In this document: positions 1 to 10,489 of the stretch, piece after piece
Layout of the letters: each line of letters opens with the position of its first letter
Position numbering within the stretch: position 1 is the stretch's first letter
Source: Nymphalis io
Taxonomy: Eukaryota > Arthropoda > Insecta > Lepidoptera > Nymphalidae
DNA: 64,000 nt
Assembly (NCBI RefSeq): GCF_905147045.1
Contig: NC_065891.1
Location: forward strand, 14,455,001-14,519,000
Direction: 5' to 3'
The notes under the pieces: generated by a model
The model's database searches: none
Told to the model about the DNA's origin: nothing
Seen by the model: only the letters and a program-made list of their open reading frames with translations
Translations under genes and position numbers: made by a program

Positions 1-41
1 TGATCTCGTGCTTGGCTGTGATGAGAGCTCTGTGATAAAAC

Positions 42-121
42 TTTTTTTTATATAGAAAAGGTAGGCGAACGAGCATATGGCCACCGAATGGTAAGTGATC
101 ACCAAAGCCCATAGACATTAT
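42..121 (-). repeat. Family B repeat, 3' end (copy B1a)
   Basis: Reads as the A-tailed 3' end of family B on the minus strand: a T-run, then 'gcatatggccacc' and 'tggtaagtgatcacc', as in the longer copies at 16546 and 36405. It stops at 121, and a second copy in the opposite orientation starts 10 bp later. Confidence 0.75.
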
Positions 122-131
122 ATTATTATAT

Positions 132-371
132 GGTAGGTACCACCCACTCATCAGATATTCTACCGCAAAACAGCGTACTTGGTATTGTTGTGTTCCGGTT
201 TGAAGGGTGAGTGAGCCAGTGTCATTACAGGCACAAGGGACATAACATCTTAGTTCCCAAGGTTGGTGGCGCATTGGTGATGTAAGCGATGGTTAACATT
301 TCTTACAATGCCAATGTCTAAGGGCGTTTGGCCCATATGCTAGTCCGCCTTCGTATTCTATAAAAAAAAAA
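132..371 (+). repeat. Family B repeat, near full length (copy B1b)
   Basis: Plus-strand copy of family B, running from 'ggtaggtaccacccactc' through 'gtgttccggtttgaaggg' and 'cttagttcccaaggttggt' to an A-run at 362-371. No ORF. The A-tail and lack of terminal inverted repeats suggest a retroposed element. The core resembles a repeat common in lepidopteran genomes, possibly the 3' end of a CR1-type LINE or its SINE, but I cannot settle the family. Confidence 0.8.
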
Positions 372-372
372 T

Positions 373-415
373 CTAAACCTTCCCCTCAAAAGGAGATGAT
401 TGACCAGCAGCTGGT
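373..415 (+). repeat. SINE A 3' fragment
   Basis: The stretch around 'aaaccttcccctcaaaagg' and 'accagcag' matches the 3' third of SINE A. It is diverged and lacks the tRNA-like head. Confidence 0.5.
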
Positions 416-940
416 CATTTACATTCTGTTTTTTACATTACATTAACTAGTACAAACTTAGTATTCCTAGATAATCTTCGTAGAATCACAAAAGCACATC
501 TACAGCCCTTAAATTGTTTATTTTTACGCCATCTTTTCCTGAAAGCGAGCGTTAATGTAATTAATTGTTCAAATTAAGTCTAGTTCAGTAAACAAAGTTA
601 AAAGACCGAACACAATGAAGTTGTTTCACATTTTATAATATAATTTTAACAACAAAATATTAACATTTAAACTTTCTTTTTATATTATCTCATTTTATAG
701 TCACGGCATTAAATAAAAAATCATATTTTATCTTTCATTTTATTTTAAATTTTGTAACTCCTAACTAAAAAAGTTGGTAACTCCGTTTTTGTTAATGAAT
801 ATCAAATTTCTTAATTTACCTTTCAAAGACATTCCGACCATATTTCACATCACAGCACGTTAAAGTATCTTGAATTGGTGATATTGGTTATAGCGTTTTA
901 ATCGAATTTTATGAACTTTACCTTAGTAAAACTTATTAGC
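416..940. other. No gene seen
   Basis: AT-rich non-coding DNA with stops in all frames. I see no repeat family or structured element. Confidence 0.6.
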
Positions 941-1245
941 TGAGATGGCCCTTTGGTAAGAACGCGTGAATCTTAACCGGTGATCGTGGGTTTAAACCGC
1001 AGGGCAAGCACCACTGAATTTTCATGTGCTTAATTTGTAATAATAATACATCACGTGCTTGACGCTACAGGAAAACATCGTGAGGAAACCTGCATGTGCC
1101 TAATTTCATTCAAATTCTGCCACATGTTTATTCCACCAACCTGGTGGTGGTGGTGGTGGTGGAATAAGCTCCAAACCTTCTCCTCAAAAAGGGAGAGGTG
1201 GCCTTAACCCAGCAGTGGGATATTCACAGGCTGTTACTGTTACTG
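941..1245 (+). mobile_element. tRNA-derived SINE A (Metulj-like), copy A1
   Basis: Full-length copy. The head has an A-box-like 'gatggccctttgg' and a damaged B-box region 'gggtttaaaccgc', the internal RNA polymerase III promoter of tRNA-derived SINEs. The body and the 'gttactgttactg' tail follow. The usual 'gcattggagcagcg' segment is replaced by a GGT microsatellite at 1141-1162. Confidence 0.85.
1141..1162. repeat. GGT microsatellite inside SINE A1
   Basis: About seven uninterrupted GGT units lie exactly where other SINE A copies read 'cgcattggagcagcgtgg'. It is probably a slippage expansion of the SINE's own 'gtggtgg' phrase. Confidence 0.85.
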
Positions 1246-1494
1246 CATTTTATGAAAGCAAATGGTCCACTAGCAATGTAAGTGGTCTCTTTCACCCAGA
1301 GACACTGTTAGAAGTGTAAATCACGTTCATTGTGCCGCCAAACATGTCTTATTGTTTAAATTTAGTTATCATTTATAAATGTGCCTGCAATTACTCTTAC
1401 TCATTTGTCCTTGTAAGTAAATAATAAATATTTGTTACTAGTAAAACTTATAAAAAATTATTGGAATAAAATTATTTGATTTAGTAGATTGACA

Positions 1495-1570
1495 ATTTCG
1501 AAATTCGAACCCAGGAGCTTGGCATATGCAGCCTTGTACGCTACATTACCGAGGCAGTCAATATGGGAAA
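1495..1570 (-). repeat. tRNA-like SINE head (family F), copy F1
   Basis: On the minus strand the segment reads like a tRNA gene 5' half: 'actgcctcggtaatgtag', then a B-box 'gggttcgaatttcg'. No acceptor stem closes, so this is a SINE promoter region and not a functional tRNA. A related plus-strand copy lies at 58566. Confidence 0.45.
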
Positions 1571-1576
1571 TGTAAT

Positions 1577-1660
1577 CTGATCCCAGATTAAGGTTTGTAC
1601 AAGCTTAAATTGGGATCAGATGGCCGTGTGTGAAAAATGTCCCAGGATATTATTATTATG
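1577..1660 (+). repeat. SINE D 3' end fragment with inverted piece
   Basis: 'tgggatcagatggccgtgtg' followed by 'tcccaggatattattatt' matches the 3' end of the SINE at 51341-51610. Just before it, 1577-1592 is an imperfect inverted copy of 1604-1619, giving a small fold-back. Confidence 0.55.
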
Positions 1661-2456
1661 AATGTTCTGATCTTTGGTAAAACAAAAAGTTCCAACGTAA
1701 ATTTATCCAGCTGTAAAAAGTTAAAGGTAGTTTTACATTTGTACTATTAAATAGGATTATAAACCCACGACCCAGTTAAAACTGTTTTGTAAGCTGTATA
1801 TGTCAAATTACGACGTAATAAATACAAATTCACGGTAAGCTAAAATGTATGTACGACTTATATTCGGGTGTAGCGAGTCAGTATGGAAACGAACGAGCAC
1901 TGCAGTCACGAAAAACACTGCGGTATACTATTACTAAGACTGCATAAGACCTGCAGAACATTTAGTCTCGATACTATAATACTAAATTACTTAATTTAAT
2001 TTTGACGGTATCGTATCTTAAAATCGGCTAGTTACTGGGTATTACTTCAAAAATGTATTTTGTGCAATGTTTTTGATGTGAAATATCTATAGACGAGCCG
2101 TGCGAGTAAGACCGGCTCGTATGCCGTGACGACAAATGACGTAACGCTCTTTTATGTCGTCATAACCTCTCGTATGTTTTCTCTCGTACGTATACTTCGT
2201 TGCTTCTCGGTGTGAGTGTCCTGCACGCGTAGTATCACGATATATTTGTTTATTTTACTACACGTTTATTTATTTATTTCTTGTCTTCATTTATAAATTC
2301 CTTGAATCGCCACCAATTTCGATATTTTACATCTACCAGGCATTCCAGAACGGCTACACTTTTGTATGGTGATGATTGATGACTGCGTACTAATCTCGTC
2401 TTAACCGATTTTGTTCATACGGTCACACTTAAAGGTGAACTAACCAACTGCAAATT
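1661..2456. other. No gene seen
   Basis: Non-coding. 2090-2240 is less AT-rich than its surroundings and holds an 8-bp inverted pair, 'acgagccg' and 'cggctcgt'. No repeat family is recognised. The RTE target site begins at 2457. Confidence 0.5.
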
Positions 2457-4125
2457 AAATTCGTGTATCATCATCATCATCACCAGCTGAAAGACGTCCA
2501 CTGCTGGACAAAGGCCTCCCCCAAGGATTTCCACGTTGGCCGATCTTGCGCTGCCCACATCCAACGGCTTCCCGCGACTCGTTCTAAGTCGTCGGTCCAC
2601 CTTGTAGGGGGCCTGCCCACGCTGCGTCTTCCGGTTCGTGGTCGCCACTCGAGAACATTTCTGCCCCAGCGGCCGTCAGTTCTGCGAGCAATGTGCCCCG
2701 CCCACTGCCACTTCAATTTAGCAATTCTTCGGGCTATGTCGGTTACTTTGGTTCGCCTGTGGATTTCATCATTTCTGATTCGATTTCGCAGAGAAACTCC
2801 GAGCATAGCCATCTCCATTGCCCTTTGAGTGACCTTGAGCCTTCTTATGAGGCCCATTGTAAGCGACCACGTCTCTGATCCATAAGTCATCACTAGCAAC
2901 ACACACTGGTCGAAGACTTTCGACTTGAGACACTGCGGTATTTGGGATGAGAAGATATCGTGTAGCTTCCCGAACGCTGCCCAGCCAAGTTGAATTCGAC
3001 GATTGACCTCTTTCTCGAAGTTGGCCCTACCTAGTTGGATGGTCTGACCTAGGTAGACATAGTTGTCTACAACTTCGAGTGCAGAATTTCCAACCTTGAC
3101 TTGAGTGGGTGCAACATGGATGTTCGACATGATTTTCGTCTTGTCCATGTTCATTTTTAGACCCACTTGTTGGGAAACCCTGCTGAGGTCATCGAGCATA
3201 GTGCCGAGGTCTTCCAAGGTCTCAGCCATAATTACAATGTCATCGGCAAATCGAAGATGAGTGATGTACTCGCCGTTGATATTGATGCCAAGTCCGTTCC
3301 AGCCCAGAAGCTTGAAAACATCTTCCAATGCAGCGGTAAACAGTTTCGGAGATATCACGTCTCCCTGTCTTACACCTTTCTGCAGTTGGATAGGTTTTGA
3401 GTTCTGATCCTGGAGTCGGATCGACATGGTGGCGTTCTCTTACAAGCACTTTAACACCCTGATATACCGATAATCAATTTGGCACCTTTGAAGAGAATTT
3501 AGCACGGCCCAGGTTTCGATCGAATCAAAGGCTTTCTCATAGTCCACAAACGCTAAGCAAAGTGGCTGGTTATACTCCTCAGTCTTTTGTATAACTTGCC
3601 GCAGCGTATGTATGTGGTCTATGGTGCTAAAGCCTTTCCGGAATCCGGCTTGTTCGGGTGGCTGGAAGTCGTCAAGCCTTTGCTCGAGACGATTCGTAAT
3701 GACTCTCGAAAACAACTTGTAAACATGACTCAGCAGTGAGATGGGCCTGTAATTCTTCAGAAGGGTTTTATCACCCTTCTTAAAGAAAAGTACCACCACA
3801 CCTCTGTGCCATGCTTTTGGCGTTTGACCTTTGGCAATGACGGAGTTAAAAAGCCTCTGAAGAGCCCTGAGGATCGGTGTACCACCCGCCTTCAGAAGCT
3901 CGGCTGTAATACCATCATCACCAGGTGCTTTGTTGTTTTTGAGTTGTCCGAGAGCCATTCTAATCTCGAAAAGACTGACGTCCTGAAAATCTTCAGTGTA
4001 GTGTCGGGTTAGTCTTGCTCTGGGATCTGCAGCATGACTACTGACAGGTGATTGAGCTGTCATGTACAGCTGACCGTAGAACTTCTCAACCTCTTCCAAC
4101 AGCTCAGATCTTGACGTGACTATTT

Positions 4126-4271
4126 TGCCATCCTCAGTTTTCAGCCCTGTCAGTTGACTCTGACCAACAGACAGATCTCTGGCGAACACTTTAGATATTC
4201 TGCCATCCTCAGTTTTCAGCCTTGTCAGTTGACTCTGACCAACAGACAGATCTCTGGCGAACACTTTAGAG
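4126..4271 (-). repeat. 75-bp in-frame tandem duplication in RTE-1
   Basis: Units begin at 4126 and 4201 and differ at essentially one base. They duplicate 25 codons ('SKVFARDLSVGQSQLT' onward) without breaking the frame. The near identity means the duplication is younger than most other damage in the element, or was present in its source copy. Confidence 0.9.
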
Positions 4272-4506
4272 CCTTTGTTCCGCTCGATGGCCTCTTTAAT
4301 GCGCATTGTATTAAATTGGCGAGTGTCGCGAGTTAGAGACTTTGAAATCTATCTGTTGATCAGCCGATAGCCGGCAGCATCAGCTGGGGACGTCAGAATC
4401 ATTTTCCGTCTTTCCTCCATAAGCCGTAGGGTAGAGGCAGAGATCTTTTTGGTTCCTTTTGTACGGCTGGTCTTGAAGGTCTTAGACCCAGCCGTACGGA
4501 CAGTTT

Positions 4507-4555
4507 CCACAAGCCTGTCGTTGTATGTTGGACACATACAACGACAGGCTTGTGG
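4507..4555. repeat. Perfect 22-bp fold-back in RTE-1
   Basis: 4507-4528 is the exact reverse complement of 4534-4555, with a 5-bp spacer 'tggac'. A smaller fold-back ('gtacggctgg' and 'ccagccgtac') sits just to the left. The related ORF at 48637 has no such inversion here, so it looks like a templated (snap-back) insertion. Confidence 0.9.
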
Positions 4556-5844
4556 TTCTTGTGCTTCCTCGCAGTCTGCTAGGCAATCGAATCGGTTTTG
4601 GAGTTCGAGCTGAAAGGCTTTGGGATTTCGGATTTGAAGAGGTGATGGTCGGAGCGTAGACTTCATCAGTCGGGACCTCTGGAGTTTAACATTGATATTT
4701 AACGAGCCTCTTACGAGTCTGTGATCGCTCCCAGTTTTGACTGCATTGATCACGGAGACGTCATCTCATTCTTGGTTTTCCCATCAGGGCTCACCCAGGT
4801 CCATTTACGCTGACCTGGCTTCCTGAAAAAGGAGTTCATCATAAAGAGTCCCTCCTTCTCCATAAAGTCGGCCAACATCTGGCCCCGAGGGTTGCGGTCT
4901 CCAATTCCATGAGGTCCCACCTTTAACTCATCACCGAATCGTTTGCCCAGCTTCGCGTTAAAGTCCCCCATTACAACAGTGAAATGAGTCTTGTTGGTAT
5001 GTATGGTTTTAGATAAATCCTCATACATGACCTCAACCTCATCGTCGGAGTGTGTCGAAGTCGGCGCGTATACCTGTATGACCTTCAAAGAATACCGCTT
5101 GGTGATTCTGAGTATAAGGTACGCCACCCTAGGCGACACGCTCTCGATTTTCACAACGTTGTTAACGAGGTACTTGTGGACTATGAACCCGACACCACCT
5201 TGAGACAGTTGATCGCCCTCTCGGAAATAGAGAAGGTTACCGGATTTCAGGATCATCGTATCCTTCCCCTGTCTTCGGAATTCGGATAATCTGACGATAT
5301 CCCAGTGTAACCTGCTCAGTTCTTCCTCCAGTTCGATGATCTTCTCGTCGGTCCGCAGTGTACGCGTGTTATATGTTGCCAGGGCCAGAGGTCGTCGGTG
5401 TTGGTAACACGAAATCTGCCGGGGATTCTTAGCACCCCTTGCCCCGCCGTTACCACAGCTGTTACCAAGGCTAGGAACAGCAGGGCTGCCGGGGACTAGG
5501 GGCCGTGGTTTAGTTGCGCGAATCATGAGGGGATATGCCATAATCGTCACGCTTGGCAGACGGGTTGGCGATCGCAGTAAGTTAGTCATAGTACTCAGAG
5601 AGACGCTGCTGCCCGTTCTCTGGTGTATATTCCCTCGGGTTGACTTCTACGCCCCCCACGAGATGAGATGGGGTGGTGATATTCGTCGCCGTCACCACAC
5701 GGCAAATTCGTGTATGTATGTGTACAAATATAGATGCACCCATTTTAATCATTTACATAGTTCGATGCGGTCGAAATCTAAGGCGACGACGGAGACAAAT
5801 TAGGCGCAGATCTAACGACTACGTGTTTTTTAGTGTAGTAGTAA

Positions 5845-7140
5845 CTACCAATCTCCCAACTTTTTCCAGCGGGCATTTCCCGAAGCCATGGAAAGAGGGT
5901 AAGCTGGTCCTGTTGCCGAAGGTGGGGCGTCCTCTAGAATCTCCTTCGGCATACAGGTCAGTTGTACTACTGAATGACAAGGGCAAACCCTATGAGAAAA
6001 TTCTCGTTGCCCGTCTTGTTCAGCATCTCGAGGAAATTGGACCGGGTCTCTCAGAGGCTCAAAACGGGTTCAGGGCGGGTCGATCAACCATCAACGCCTT
6101 GAAAGACCCGGACAATGGAGGTGGTGGCCCGAGAGGAGGTGGTCCTGGCGGTATCACTGGACGTGGCGAACGCCTTTAACAGTCTTCCTGTCGAGACAAT
6201 AAGAGGGGCGCTTCAATATCATGGGGTGCATTCCTATCTTATGAGGCTACTGGGGGCATACCTCAAAGAACGGAGGGTCCTCTGGGAGGGGAGTGATGGG
6301 CAAATTGTTCGACGTCAGGTAGGCTGTGGCGTTCCACAGGGGCCGGTTCTCGGTCCTATTCTGTGGAACGTCGGCTTTGACTGACTCCTGTGGGCACCTG
6401 TCCTTCCCGGGATGGGTCTGTTATGCTACGCTGACGACATTCTACTCACGGCGACGGGGCGAAATTTCTAAGAGGCGACCCTCCTGGATGAAGTTGGAAC
6501 GTCGCTCACGATCGACCGGATAGAAATGTTGGGCTTGAAGGTCTCGGTCTAGGTACGAGGTTACCGTACGGTGTCGTGGACGGAGGCGACACTTCATGCG
6601 AGTGATCCGCCCTGGGAACTCCAGGCCGAGGTACTCGCGGAAGTGCATCGGCTACGGGTGGAAGGGAGGGCGAATGGCGACCGTCCAGGATCAGCGGAGG
6701 TGGAGCGAATCAGGTCAGTAACAAGCTCTGATTTGCAGATGGGAGGAGGACCTGGGAGGACCATCAGCAGGCCTGGCGACAGTGGAGGTGATCTGCCCCC
6801 ACTTGAATCGCTGGTTAACAGGAAGGAGCGGCGCTCTTACGTTCAGGCTGACGCAGGTGCTTACCGGACATGGCTGTTTCAGTAAGTACCTACAAGGGAT
6901 AGCGAGACGGAAGATATCACCCTCCTGCCACGAGTGTGGTGCACCACTGGACACGGCACACCACACTTTGTTGGAGTGTGCTGCGTACACACTGTCGATA
7001 GTTGGTGGAGACCTCTTGCTGCCGAACGTGATTAACGCTATACTTGGCAGCGAGAGATGTTGGATGGAGATGGTCTCTTTTTTCGAAAGTATCATGTTGC
7101 AGAAGGAGGTCGCGGAGCGAGAACGTGAGGATAGGCAGTA
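5845..7140 (+). pseudogene. R1-clade non-LTR retrotransposon remnant (R1-a)
   Basis: R1-clade elements encode an RT with a C-terminal zinc-finger-like region; most insert at fixed sites in multicopy genes, but this fragment is dispersed. It starts inside the RT ('WKEGKLVLLPK', 'GPGLSEAQNGFRAGRST') and keeps 'SLDVANAFNSLP', 'GCGVPQGPVLGPILWN' and 'LCYADDILLTATGR'. It ends with the C-terminal pattern 'CHECGAPLDTAHHTLLEC' (CCHC-like) and 'EREREDRQ'. Damage: 5' truncation, a frameshift near 6107, TGA at 6382-6384, stops near 6470 and 6553, a large internal deletion at about 6551 (thumb region lost, text rejoins at 'VRGYRTVS'), and frameshifts near 6715-6780. The typical R1 3' UTR seen at 29728 is absent. 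Old and inactive. Confidence 0.85.
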
Positions 7141-8411
7141 ATTTTCACAAAATATTCGACTTACAATTTGCAGACAACGTAAAATCTCATATTGAACGTT
7201 TAAACTGTGATTACCAAGGTTCCGATATTCCTGATAAGAATTGAGATCGTTCGTTAATCCTTTATGATAATAATTCCCATCCCCCAGGTCAGGTCACTGC
7301 GCTCTACGTTGCAACCGACATTTTAACAACAATTTCACTATCAGTATTTATTTTCGAATTTCGGATACGAGCTTCATTGCAACAAAAGCAAACAATATTA
7401 AATGGGGGATTTTTCTGAGAGATTTTATTCCGTTTTTCAAAGTTTTTATTTGTATGATTATACTCATATTTTATGTTTTATACGCATTGTATAATTAAAT
7501 ATTAAATGCGATATTTTTTTCACAAGTATCCTGTTAATGACGGTAAATGCGAGCGTCGAGAAGAGTTGCGAAGTGACTGGCTTGTATTAAAAAAAAGCTA
7601 ATTTGGAACATAAATATTAATTAAAAACATTCTCTCGAGTTACTCTTAAATTTATCATGAAGTTGTAATTTTATCATGAAGCTGAATTTATGACATTGAA
7701 TGAAAGTACTATAGTTGAAATACCTGTTGTATTTCAAATACAATATTTAGTAAATTAATTTCTATTATAAAATAAACAATGTTATATTAGAAATGCCCTT
7801 TTAAACTTCCAATACAAGGTATTGGCTATATATGTATTTGGCTGTAAAATATATAATTGATGGGTATCCATTTAAACGAACATTCATGAAGCCCCACCAT
7901 GACATTAGTATTGATATTACGTTATCATTAACTCAGAGCAACTCGCAAATAGTTAATTGAACGAATATAAAGTCATAAATATTCTATCAGTGATTGGTTT
8001 AATTTCCATATAATTTATTTTCCATTTGGTAAACGGTACATTTTTGATCGTCATTATAGCGTAGCCACGAACGGACCATAAATTGATGTTTTGTGTATTT
8101 TATATTGTAATTCAGGGAAAACCAATTTTCTTCTAAGAATCATTTAATTTAATATATATGTAAATACTGTTGCCACAAATAGTAGTCGAATAAGCGAATT
8201 ACATATATTCACTTACTTATAAATCCTATTTCCAAATATAATCAACGCATGATCCCGAAAATATAATTAAAACAAAAATATAATTTTTTCGAGTAGGTTC
8301 ATGGAAGCTCTTTGAATATTTTTATATGATCAGTTATTCATTAAGCGTAATGCTATCACTAGTCTTGAATAAATATTCTACTCCGAAGAATAGGCACGGA
8401 TCTCAGTAGTT
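7141..8411. other. No gene seen
   Basis: AT-rich non-coding DNA with stops in all frames. No repeat family is recognised. Confidence 0.55.
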
Positions 8412-8511
8412 AGTAACAGCCTGTAAAATGTCCCACTGCTGGGCTAAGGCCTCCTCTTCCTTTTTGAGGAGAAGGTTTAGAAGTTATTCCACCACGCTGC
8501 TCCAATGCGGT
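8412..8511 (-). repeat. SINE A 3' fragment (copy A2)
   Basis: Minus-strand 3' end of SINE A ('tcccactgctgggctaaggc', 'ttattccaccacgctgctcc'). It breaks off after 'tccaatgcgg', so the tRNA-like head is missing. Confidence 0.8.
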
Positions 8512-9427
8512 AATTACTCTTCTATAATATGTGTTTTAATGATATTTAATTTTATATTTATTAGAATAGTTTCAAACTTTTTTAATGTATGCCGTTAGTG
8601 ATGCCTACAGTGGTATTTTCACATCAAAACCTAAAGCTGAAAAGGTACACGGATGAGCAGATACCCATAACCCTCGTCTAAACTAAAGTATACGAATAGA
8701 TAGAGAGTCGAACATCCTAACCACTCACTCGGAAGCACAGGAATCGACTTACGAGACTGCTAGTGGGTTTTACAGACACAAAACTGTATTAACCAGAAAC
8801 GTGCCACGTCACCCCATGTCACACGAAGAGCTGTTGTGTACACGGATTATGGTGAAGACTCTAGACGACAGCAACAAGAATAAATCATTTTTATCATCAA
8901 AATGTACAACATTTAAGGGCACTTACTTCACTTTACTATTCGTACCAGGGATAATATTAAAAATAAAATGTCAAATCTAACCATAAATATGCTTGTATCC
9001 CCTTAAGACTTTGATTAATTTGAATATTAATAAAATATTTATGGCAGATATAATATTCGTCAAACCTTGACTGTATACTGCACACTGCGCAAAGCCCCAA
9101 TTACTCGCTCGAGATTACGGTAAACTGCCTCACTAACGTTACCTGTTTGTTGTGTATTAATTACGCAGAAAGCTGTTAAATATATCAATACAATACAAAT
9201 AATCTTTATAGTACACGAATGAACTTAAATATAATATTCTGTATAGATGATATACAAAAAAGATGTACTTAAAAGGCGGCCTTAATGCTCAGACAGTGAT
9301 CACTTTCAAGTAACCTTAAGGCAAAGGAATGAAACTAAGAAAGATGAGCAGTGTATAGTGTTATAGGTACTAATATATAAATACATTCTACTCACATTGT
9401 GAGGCTCTGCCTCTACAATTTTCTTGG
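8512..9427. other. No gene seen
   Basis: Non-coding. No recognisable repeat, promoter or exon. Confidence 0.5.
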
Positions 9428-9712
9428 TGACAGGGCTTTGTTCAAGCCCGTCTGGGTAGGTACCACCCACTCATCATACGTCAAACAGCAATATTTAATA
9501 TTGTTGTGTTCCAGCTAGGAGTGTGAGTGAGCCAACTAATTTGATGAATGAGAGAACTACAGCGCAACGGACATAACAGCTTAGTTTTTAGATTGGTAGC
9601 ATTCATAAGTTTGGTGGCGTTAAGGAATAGTCAATAACTCTTACTTCAATGTTTATGGGCGTCGGTGACCACTAAACATCAGGTGGCACATTTGTATATT
9701 ATAAAATTTAGA
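9428..9712 (+). repeat. Family B repeat, diverged (copy B2)
   Basis: Diverged plus-strand copy: 'gtctgggtaggtaccaccc' and 'attgttgtgttcc' near the start, 'ggtgaccac' and 'catcaggtggcacat' near the end. Its middle has an unrelated-looking stretch (about 9537-9560). Confidence 0.7.
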
Positions 9713-9753
9713 AGAGGTTTGAAATAAAAAATTACAAAATTATATACGTATTA

Positions 9754-9815
9754 AGTCCTTACATATGAAATTGGCGTTTTGTACGGGAGGAATATAAAAT
9801 CAAATTTTTTTTTGT
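9754..9815. mobile_element. Truncated mariner end
   Basis: About 62 bp closely match the left end of the mariner at 10490 ('tccttacatatgaaatt', 'gcgttttgtac', then the T-run and 'gtaa') and are preceded by TA. The match stops where SINE A3 begins, and no second mariner end follows. It is a truncated copy, or a short non-autonomous derivative interrupted by the SINE. Confidence 0.7.
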
Positions 9816-10131
9816 AACCGTAACCGTAACCGTAACAGCCTGTGAATGTCCCACTGCTGGGCTAAAGGCCTCCTCTCCTCTTTTTGAGGAGAAGGTTTAG
9901 AGCTTATTCCACCACGCTGCTCCAATGCGGGTTGGTAGAATTCACATGTGGCGGAATTTCAGTGAAATTAGACACATGCAGGTTTCCTCACGATGTTTTC
10001 CTTCACCGTAAAGCACGAGATGAATTATAATCACAAATTAAGCACATGAAAATTCAGTGGTGCTTGCCCGGGTTTGAACCCACGATCATCGGTTAAGATT
10101 CACGCGTTCTTACCACTAGGCCATCTCAGCT
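9814..10131 (-). mobile_element. SINE A, full length (copy A3)
   Basis: Minus-strand copy with all parts: a tail of GTAACC units (TTACGG in the sense strand, where most copies have TTACTG), body, B-box 'gggtttgaaccc' and A-box 'taccactaggcc'. Its tail directly abuts the truncated mariner end. Confidence 0.9.
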
Positions 10132-10487
10132 TTTATATTCTTTTATACATTAATAAAATAATTTATGTGGGAGAATTCAACTTAATAAAAAAAAGTGTAT
10201 ATGTTATTTTATTTGAAAAAATTAGGCACGAGCCATTTGATGGTTAGAAGATGTTTGGATTTATAGAGCTTACATACCCCTTCTACGATTGTAAATAATA
10301 TTCGCGTCTGCCTTTCTATTGTACAGAAAATAATTAATAAGAATATTATTTAAATATAACAATTAAACGTAAAATTTCTCGACAAATTATATGTTGGATT
10401 TGTTCACTATTTATTCACCTAACAATTTTTGTATAAACAATAACTTGTAAGAACTTGTAATTTTATATTTTACATTCATATATTTAT
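10132..10487. other. No gene seen
   Basis: AT-rich spacer between SINE A3 and the mariner. Nothing recognised. Confidence 0.5.
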
Positions 10488-10489
10488 TA

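Larger units (their letters stand above)
2480..5589 (-). pseudogene. RTE endonuclease-reverse transcriptase ORF, broken
   Basis: In an active RTE this single ORF makes an apurinic-type endonuclease fused to reverse transcriptase, which nicks the target and primes cDNA synthesis. The start ATG is 5587-5589. Visible in order: endonuclease motifs 'TYNTRTL', 'QVYAPT', 'VMGDFNAKLG' and 'SDHRLVRG'; RT motifs 'LKNYRPISLLSHVYKLF', 'FVDYEKAFDSIETW' (catalytic Asp), 'GVRQGDVISPKLF' and 'FADDIVI'; then the RTE C-terminal signature 'WQWAGHIARR'. Damage: a small deletion with frameshift near 4760-4770, where 'NEIDFI' should continue; TAG at 4349-4351; and TAA at 3440-3442. After 4753 all pieces share one frame. 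A 75-bp in-frame tandem duplication (4126-4271) and an inverted insertion (4507-4555) also lie in it. No functional protein is expected. Confidence 0.9.
2469..5703 (-). mobile_element. Complete RTE-clade non-LTR retrotransposon (RTE-1)
   Basis: A 3235-bp element flanked by a perfect 12-bp TSD, 'aaattcgtgtat', at 2457-2468 and 5704-5715. The length and the position of the ORF start 114 bp inside the 5' end fit a full-length RTE. The 3' end on the minus strand is a short TGA microsatellite and the ORF's stop codon is its first unit, so there is no separate 3' UTR. It landed about 130 bp upstream of an older R1 fragment. The TSD is intact while the ORF carries two nonsense codons and a deletion, so the insertion is of moderate age. 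Confidence 0.9.

Noticed and set aside
2463..2828. Plus-strand open frames over 2463-5803
   Set aside because: They lie antisense to the RTE-1 ORF, show no motif, and are shadows of its coding bias.
9814..9838. Telomere-like hexamer run (GTAACC/TTACGG)
   Set aside because: It is the variant tail of SINE A3. Insect telomeres use TTAGG.
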